From the IMG/VR virus record IMGVR_UViG_3300021959_000196, positions 1-33,520 of that record: a stretch of 33,520 bases of DNA, one strand, 5' to 3'. Both the position numbers and the translations under genes were made by a program. The first letter of the stretch is position 1; the number at the start of each line of letters is the position of its first letter. Positions 30,324 to 33,520 of this stretch are shown piece by piece. A model generated the notes under the pieces. That model made no database searches. It saw only the letters and a list, made by a program, of their open reading frames with translations, and was not told where the DNA came from. This stretch comes from a virus.

Positions 30324-30352
30324 AAGTTATAAAAAAAAATCGAGAAAGTCAA
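30324..30352. repeat. 29-nt intergenic element, copy 2
   Basis: AAGTTA-T-A9-TCGA-G-AAAGTCAA; 27 of 29 bases match the copy at 12830. Confidence 0.6.
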
Positions 30353-30408
30353 GTAAAGTTCTTGACAAATGTTCATAAATATAAAGTTTACTAGTTGAGT
30401 TTTATTCT

Positions 30409-30416
30409 TAAATTTG
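30409..30416 (+). promoter_or_regulatory. possible promoter of ninG-like gene
   Basis: TAAATTTG fits TAnnTTTG but lies only 7 bases before the ATG at 30424, which would make the mRNA nearly leaderless. No -33 TTG at proper spacing. Confidence 0.35.
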
Positions 30417-30423
30417 TAATATA

Positions 30424-30813
30424 ATGGCAAAGAAAAAAACACGTTCGCAAGTTGTCAAAAAACTAGATGCTGTATTTTCGGAGTATATAAGAAGAAGATA
30501 CGCAAGGAATGACGTCGCTACGTGTGTTACCTGTGGAAAGCAAGACCATTGGAAGAGATTACAGGCGGGACACTTTCAAAGTCGCAAGCATTACGCTACT
30601 AGATGGGACGAAACAAATGTACAGGTTCAATGTTCGGGTTGCAACGTATTTAGATGGGGAGAGCAATATAAGTTTAGTAAATGGCTAGACGCTAATAAAG
30701 GAGAAGGAACTTCCGAAGGATTGGCAGAAAAAGCGAATCAGATTGTAAAGTTTACAACGAAGGAATTGGAAGAAATGATAGAAGAATACAAAGAGAAGTT
30801 AAAAAAGTTTTAG
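30424..30813 (+). CDS. ninG: NinG/Rap-like recombination nuclease
   Basis: This 129-residue protein matches lambda NinG (Rap): a basic N-terminus, CVTCGKQDHWKRLQAGHFQS, then RWDETNVQVQCSGCNVFRWG. Cys34, Cys37, Cys70 and Cys73 are likely zinc ligands, and His50 belongs to the HNH-like nuclease site. Rap cuts recombination intermediates. It fits with the ERF and exonuclease genes in one recombination set. Length is shorter than lambda NinG but keeps the core. A terminator follows. Confidence 0.82.
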   Translation: MAKKKTRSQVVKKLDAVFSEYIRRRYARNDVATCVTCGKQDHWKRLQAGHFQSRKHYATRWDETNVQVQCSGCNVFRWGEQYKFSKWLDANKGEGTSEGLAEKANQIVKFTTKELEEMIEEYKEKLKKF

Positions 30814-30845
30814 TTTTAGTTTTTTCATAATTGTTTTAGTTTTAG

Positions 30846-30875
30846 GGGGTTACAGAAATGTAACCTCTTTTTTTT
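30846..30875 (+). terminator. intrinsic terminator after ninG-like gene
   Basis: GGGGTTACA (30846-30854) and TGTAACCTC (30859-30867) pair around a GAAA tetraloop, with one G-T pair, followed by eight T. Confidence 0.85.
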
Positions 30876-30917
30876 GCGTTTTTTTTAAAAAAGTTTTTTT
30901 ATGTCATTTGTTTATTA

Positions 30918-30925
30918 TATATTTG
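30918..30925 (+). promoter_or_regulatory. Bacteroidota-type promoter of early ORF cluster
   Basis: TATATTTG; the next bases repeat the promoter/leader at 10280 for 21 nt in total. There is no TTG at the usual -33 spacing. The ATG at 30954 is 28 bases after the box. Confidence 0.7.
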
Positions 30926-30953
30926 TACCATAATCAAAAACAAAACAAAAATT

Positions 30954-31223
30954 ATGACTTACGACGATTATTTAGATTTAGAAGAAAAAAGAAAAGAAGA
31001 CTGTTGGGAAAGATTTGACTACGACCTTACTTTTGTAGTTCAATTCAAGAAGGACGGCAAGAGACAAGTAGAACTCATTGATGCCTACGATATCGAAAAG
31101 GCGTTTAATGAGACTTACGAAAAGTTTGGATTAAGATTGCACGATGCTCAAATTATCGGTATCTTTGATGGCAACGATATGAATCCTACTACATTTGACG
31201 GAACAGATGTCCTCGAACTATAA
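30954..31223 (+). CDS. early protein, 89 aa
   Basis: An acidic protein (MTYDDYLDLEEKRKEDCWER...), with a strand-rich middle (TFVVQFKKDGKRQVELIDAY) and GIFDGNDMNPTTFDGTDVLE at the end. First gene of a run of five small ORFs behind an early-type promoter. No family is recognised. It shares its promoter, leader and first 11 coding bases with the gene at 10329. Confidence 0.65.
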   Translation: MTYDDYLDLEEKRKEDCWERFDYDLTFVVQFKKDGKRQVELIDAYDIEKAFNETYEKFGLRLHDAQIIGIFDGNDMNPTTFDGTDVLEL

Positions 31224-31234
31224 AAAACAAAATT

Positions 31235-31414
31235 ATGACAAATATCACACTAACATCAGAAGAATACGCTAAACTGTACACGGTTTACGTATGTGCTACT
31301 AATTTAATAGAACACACAAACGAATTTGATTCAGAAGAATTAAACGAATGGCACAAAGAATCAAAAGTACACGGATTAAAAGAAGCGGTTAATAATTTTA
31401 AAAATTCAATATAA
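31235..31414 (+). CDS. early protein, 59 aa
   Basis: A small acidic helical protein (MTNITLTSEEYAKLYTVYVC...). Its stop shares a base with the next start. No family is recognised. Confidence 0.55.
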   Translation: MTNITLTSEEYAKLYTVYVCATNLIEHTNEFDSEELNEWHKESKVHGLKEAVNNFKNSI

Positions 31415-31575
31415 TGAACTTTACAGAAGAACAAAAAAACGAAATGTATCTAGATTGGTTTTATAACTATTTAAGCACGCAGCAATTTGCTATTGATTAC
31501 GAAATCACAAATGAAAGAGCTAACGATATTATAAGCGAAGGCAGATTAATACATTTACAAAAATATAAAGGCTAA
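31414..31575 (+). CDS. early protein, 53 aa
   Basis: Begins MNFTEEQKNEMYLDWFYNYL; it has STQQFAIDYEITNERANDII, which resembles a small helix-turn-helix (T/SxxQxAxxYxI...). It could bind DNA, but the match is weak. Coupled to the gene before it. Confidence 0.55.
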   Translation: MNFTEEQKNEMYLDWFYNYLSTQQFAIDYEITNERANDIISEGRLIHLQKYKG

Positions 31576-31582
31576 CGTTAAT

Positions 31583-31756
31583 ATGAAAGTAGAATTAAAA
31601 GAGTTAAGAGTAGGCGAAAAGATGCCAAAAGATTTTTGGAATTACAAAGTGAATCCAATAGTAGGGTATAACGATAGAGAACTAGTAAACGAAAGGTATA
31701 AGGTTATCGAGTACGAAAAGAAGTACGAGTTAAGGGTTCAAAATCTAGGAATATGA
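31583..31756 (+). CDS. early protein, 57 aa
   Basis: A basic small protein (MKVELKELRVGEKMPKDFWN...), beta-rich in places, overlapping the next gene as ATGA. No family is recognised. Confidence 0.55.
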   Translation: MKVELKELRVGEKMPKDFWNYKVNPIVGYNDRELVNERYKVIEYEKKYELRVQNLGI

Positions 31757-32028
31757 CAGTAAAAGAAGTTAAACTAGTTACGTACTTAATTCATCAGCTA
31801 ATTGTAACAAATTCAATAGACGACAATACAGACATATCTAGGGCGTTTTTGGAGAACTTTGTCTTGAACAAGATAAGAAGTATTTTAAAGAAACCATTGA
31901 AAGAAAGTTTGGAATCTATTTACTACGAAGTACAAGCTAATAAGATGATAAACAATAAAGAGTTTATTGGTTCTGATGAGTTTATGAAAACTATGAATGA
32001 CATTTTAAAACAAACTTTACTAGATTAA
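31753..32028 (+). CDS. early protein, 91 aa
   Basis: A helical protein (MTVKEVKLVTYLIHQLIVTN...) ending DILKQTLLD. Last gene of the early cluster; AT-rich DNA and a new promoter follow. No family is recognised. Confidence 0.58.
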   Translation: MTVKEVKLVTYLIHQLIVTNSIDDNTDISRAFLENFVLNKIRSILKKPLKESLESIYYEVQANKMINNKEFIGSDEFMKTMNDILKQTLLD

Positions 32029-32051
32029 TTTTTTTTATTAGATTTTTTTTA

Positions 32052-32059
32052 TATATTTG
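32052..32059 (+). promoter_or_regulatory. Bacteroidota-type promoter of ERF operon
   Basis: TATATTTG with C following, 27 bases before the ATG at 32087 and after a T-rich stretch. No -33 TTG is evident. Confidence 0.7.
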
Positions 32060-32086
32060 CAAAGTATTAATTTAAAACGTAAAACA

Positions 32087-32620
32087 ATGATTGACAAATT
32101 AGTAAAAGTTCAAAGCGAACTAAAAGCACCAAAGAACCAAAGAAACAACTTTGGCAAGTACAATTACAGAAGTTGCGAGGACATTCTCGAAGCGGTTAAA
32201 CCATTACTCTATAAGCACGGTCTTTGCTTGACTGTGTCAGATGAGATAAAAGAAAACCCTCTAGGAATTTACGTAGAAGCAACAGCAACGGTAACAGACG
32301 GAGAGAAATCTCACAAAGTTACTGCACAGGCGGGTATTGATGTGAACAGGAAAGGAATGGACATTTCGCAAAGTTACGGTAGTTCCTCCTCCTACGCACG
32401 TAAGTACGCTCTGAACGGTTTGTTTTTGATAGACGACACCAAAGACGCAGATGCAACTAATAACCACGGAAAAGCATCTAAAACAAGCCTACACGCAGGT
32501 ACACCTGCATTCAACAAAGTTAAAGCTGCACTCGATTCGGGCAACTTTACAATTCAGCAAGTAGAATCAAAATATAATTTATCACAAGAAGTAAAATCAT
32601 TATTAACAATTAAAAAGTAA
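32087..32620 (+). CDS. ERF-family single-strand annealing protein
   Basis: This 177-residue protein shows the ERF superfamily core: NNFGKYNYRSCEDILEAVKP, a glycine/serine-rich turn (SQSYGSSSSYARKYALNGLF) and the closing LIDDTKDADATNN. ERF proteins bind single-stranded DNA and anneal complementary strands, often to circularise terminally redundant phage genomes. A variable C-terminal tail follows (about 125-177). The in-frame TTG at 32057 falls in the promoter region, so the ATG at 32087 is the start. The next gene encodes an SSB-like protein. Confidence 0.85.
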   Translation: MIDKLVKVQSELKAPKNQRNNFGKYNYRSCEDILEAVKPLLYKHGLCLTVSDEIKENPLGIYVEATATVTDGEKSHKVTAQAGIDVNRKGMDISQSYGSSSSYARKYALNGLFLIDDTKDADATNNHGKASKTSLHAGTPAFNKVKAALDSGNFTIQQVESKYNLSQEVKSLLTIKK

Positions 32621-32624
32621 AATT

Positions 32625-32954
32625 ATGGCGACATTATTAGATTTAAGTATCAGAGTAGACAAGTTACCAAAAGAGAAATTTGTAAAAGGTAAACCGAAAG
32701 AGGTGAACGGAAAAATGGAAACTCCAATTTATTACAACTTCACTATCGCAGTGAATGACGAAACAAATGATTGGGGACAGAATGTTTCTGCGTTTGATTC
32801 TCAAACCAAAGAGGAGAGAGAAGCCAAAAAGCAAAAGGAGTATCTAGGTAACGGGAAAGTGTTTTGGACAAACGGAACTGTTGTTGCTGCTGAAAGAAAG
32901 GAAAAGCAGGAGTCTGTTCAAACAGAGCAGCAGGTTGATGACTTGCCTTTCTAA
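32625..32954 (+). CDS. SSB-like single-stranded DNA-binding protein
   Basis: This 109-residue protein has strand-rich sequence (LLDLSIRVDKLPKEKF, TPIYYNFTIAVNDETNDWGQ) that could form an OB fold, then a flexible Gln/Lys tail ending VDDLPF. That acidic, Phe-final tip is the protein-recruiting tail of bacterial SSBs. It starts 4 bases after the ERF stop. It is shorter than host SSB (~110 residues of fold plus tail) but keeps the functional end. A terminator follows. Confidence 0.72.
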   Translation: MATLLDLSIRVDKLPKEKFVKGKPKEVNGKMETPIYYNFTIAVNDETNDWGQNVSAFDSQTKEEREAKKQKEYLGNGKVFWTNGTVVAAERKEKQESVQTEQQVDDLPF

Positions 32955-32965
32955 AGATTACTATG

Positions 32966-32991
32966 GGGAGGTGTAAAAACCTCCCTTTTTT
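32966..32991 (+). terminator. intrinsic terminator after SSB-like gene
   Basis: GGGAGGT (32966-32972) and ACCTCCC (32979-32985) with loop GTAAAA, then six T. Confidence 0.85.
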
Positions 32992-33013
32992 ATTAAAAAC
33001 AAAACTAAAATTT

Positions 33014-33520
33014 ATGAGCAATGAAGAAAAAGAAATCCAAAGAATGTATTTTGAGCAGGTTGTTGAAGAAGCTTTCATCGACCCTAGTGAAGAAGTTAAG
33101 TATCCACCCGTTGCAATTTCAATGGGAAGATATAGATACACAACAAGAGAAGGGGTAAAAGAGTTCCCTATCCCGATAGGAACATACGGGAATTTCAGCT
33201 TTATACAAGCACCTCCAAAGTCTATGAAAACATTTTTTATTAGTCTTTTATCGGCTGTTTATTTGAATGGCGAAGTAAATGGTTATAGTGGCGAAATGAA
33301 GGGTTACCGAAAAGGGAAATCATTAATTCACTTCGATACAGAACAAGGAGAATTTCACGCTTCAAAAGTGTTCCGCAGACCTTTGGAAATGATTGGAGAA
33401 ACGCAAGACAATTATCACACCCTAGCATTGCGACAATTTGCACCGAAAGACAGGTTGGAATTTATAGAATGGTATCTAGAGGAAAAGGTTAATGATGTTG
33501 GTCTAGTTGTTATAGACGGA
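33014..33520 (+). CDS. RecA-like NTPase, N-terminal part (3' partial)
   Basis: These 169 codons continue in frame at base 147 of the window, for about 280 residues in all. The nucleotide-binding loop reads FIQAPPKSMKT (63-73): Lys72 and Thr73 are kept, but the two Gly of a normal Walker A are Ala66 and Met71. LIHFDTEQGEFHASK (104-118) has the acidic residue after strand 2 seen in RecA/RepA proteins, and VGLVVIDG starts the Walker B. With no phage polymerase or hexameric helicase seen, this may be the replication or recombination ATPase. It lies downstream of the ERF/SSB terminator. Confidence 0.82.
   Translation, partial: MSNEEKEIQRMYFEQVVEEAFIDPSEEVKYPPVAISMGRYRYTTREGVKEFPIPIGTYGNFSFIQAPPKSMKTFFISLLSAVYLNGEVNGYSGEMKGYRKGKSLIHFDTEQGEFHASKVFRRPLEMIGETQDNYHTLALRQFAPKDRLEFIEWYLEEKVNDVGLVVIDG
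33375..33520. repeat. right copy of terminal overlap
   Basis: Matches bases 1-146, with three mismatches only in the first 20 bases. This copy keeps a normal reading frame with Leu and Ile where the left edge has Trp and Met, so it is the better version. Confidence 0.95.

Larger units (their letters stand above)
30178..30423. other. 246-bp AT-rich intergenic region
   Basis: It separates the late lysis genes from the early recombination genes. It holds the palindrome at 30204, the element at 30324, several short AT inverted repeats such as ATTAT-TTTG-ATAAT (30304-30317), and TAAATTTG at 30409. No strong terminator or ORF is seen. It is a candidate control or replication start region. Confidence 0.5.

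Noticed and set aside
1-33520. CRISPR array, tRNA genes, rRNA, insertion sequences, integrase
   Set aside because: No regularly spaced repeats, no cloverleaf-like tRNA sequence ending in CCA, and no transposase or integrase motifs were noticed. I could not run a covariance-model search.

Overview
The window is the essentially complete genome of a tailed phage with a long non-contractile tail, infecting a Bacteroidota host, most likely a member of the Flavobacteriia. Every supported gene is on the + strand. The last 146 bases repeat the first 146 (126 identical, plus 20 at the left edge with three mismatches), so the sequence closes into a unit of about 33,374 bp. One gene, a RecA-like NTPase, is split across the two ends. 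The host assignment rests on AT-rich DNA, promoters with the Bacteroidota -7 box TAnnTTTG (here TATATTTG), A-rich leaders without Shine-Dalgarno sequences, and protein families I recognise from Flavobacteriia phages. I see no integrase, CI-like repressor or DNA polymerase, which suggests a lytic phage that borrows the host replisome.

Layout. (1) 30424-33520 and on to 2824: recombination and replication genes. These are a NinG-like nuclease, five small early ORFs, an ERF single-strand annealing protein, an SSB-like protein, the RecA-like NTPase, a sigma-like regulator, a PD-(D/E)XK nuclease and a metallophosphoesterase. (2) 2909-6732: a 5'-3' exonuclease, a Mom-like adenine hypermodification enzyme, a protein with a DnaA domain IV-like DNA-binding region, several small ORFs, a DNA methyltransferase and two small membrane proteins. 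(3) 6764-8201: terminase small and large subunits. (4) 8202-10660: three promoter-driven groups of small genes, two closed by a terminator, sitting around a tail assembly chaperone whose second half is reachable only by a -1 frameshift. (5) 10669-28610: structural genes in an unusual order. Tail completion and neck proteins come first, then tail proteins, tape measure, XkdF-like protease, Ig-domain protein and fibre, then scaffold, major capsid, tail tube, portal with a C-terminal extension, head-tail adaptor and a receptor-binding candidate. (6) 28653-30177: lysis cassette with an M15 peptidase and three membrane proteins.

How it fits together. TATATTTG promoters of host type lie ahead of the early modules and the small-gene cassettes. 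None was found in the intergenic DNA of the structural block, where five genes instead begin just after a shared GTTTTAAAATAAAA leader. A sigma-like gene at the head of one early run is a candidate for switching on that late block, which is inference. The ERF/SSB/NinG/exonuclease set points to recombination-dependent replication and genome circularisation. The Mom-like enzyme and the methyltransferase probably protect phage DNA from restriction. The observations most worth following up are the -1 frameshift, the small-gene cassettes, a motif shared by three structural proteins (RVxADGGTxEAxxC), and a 29-nt element plus 15-bp palindrome present in two intergenic regions.
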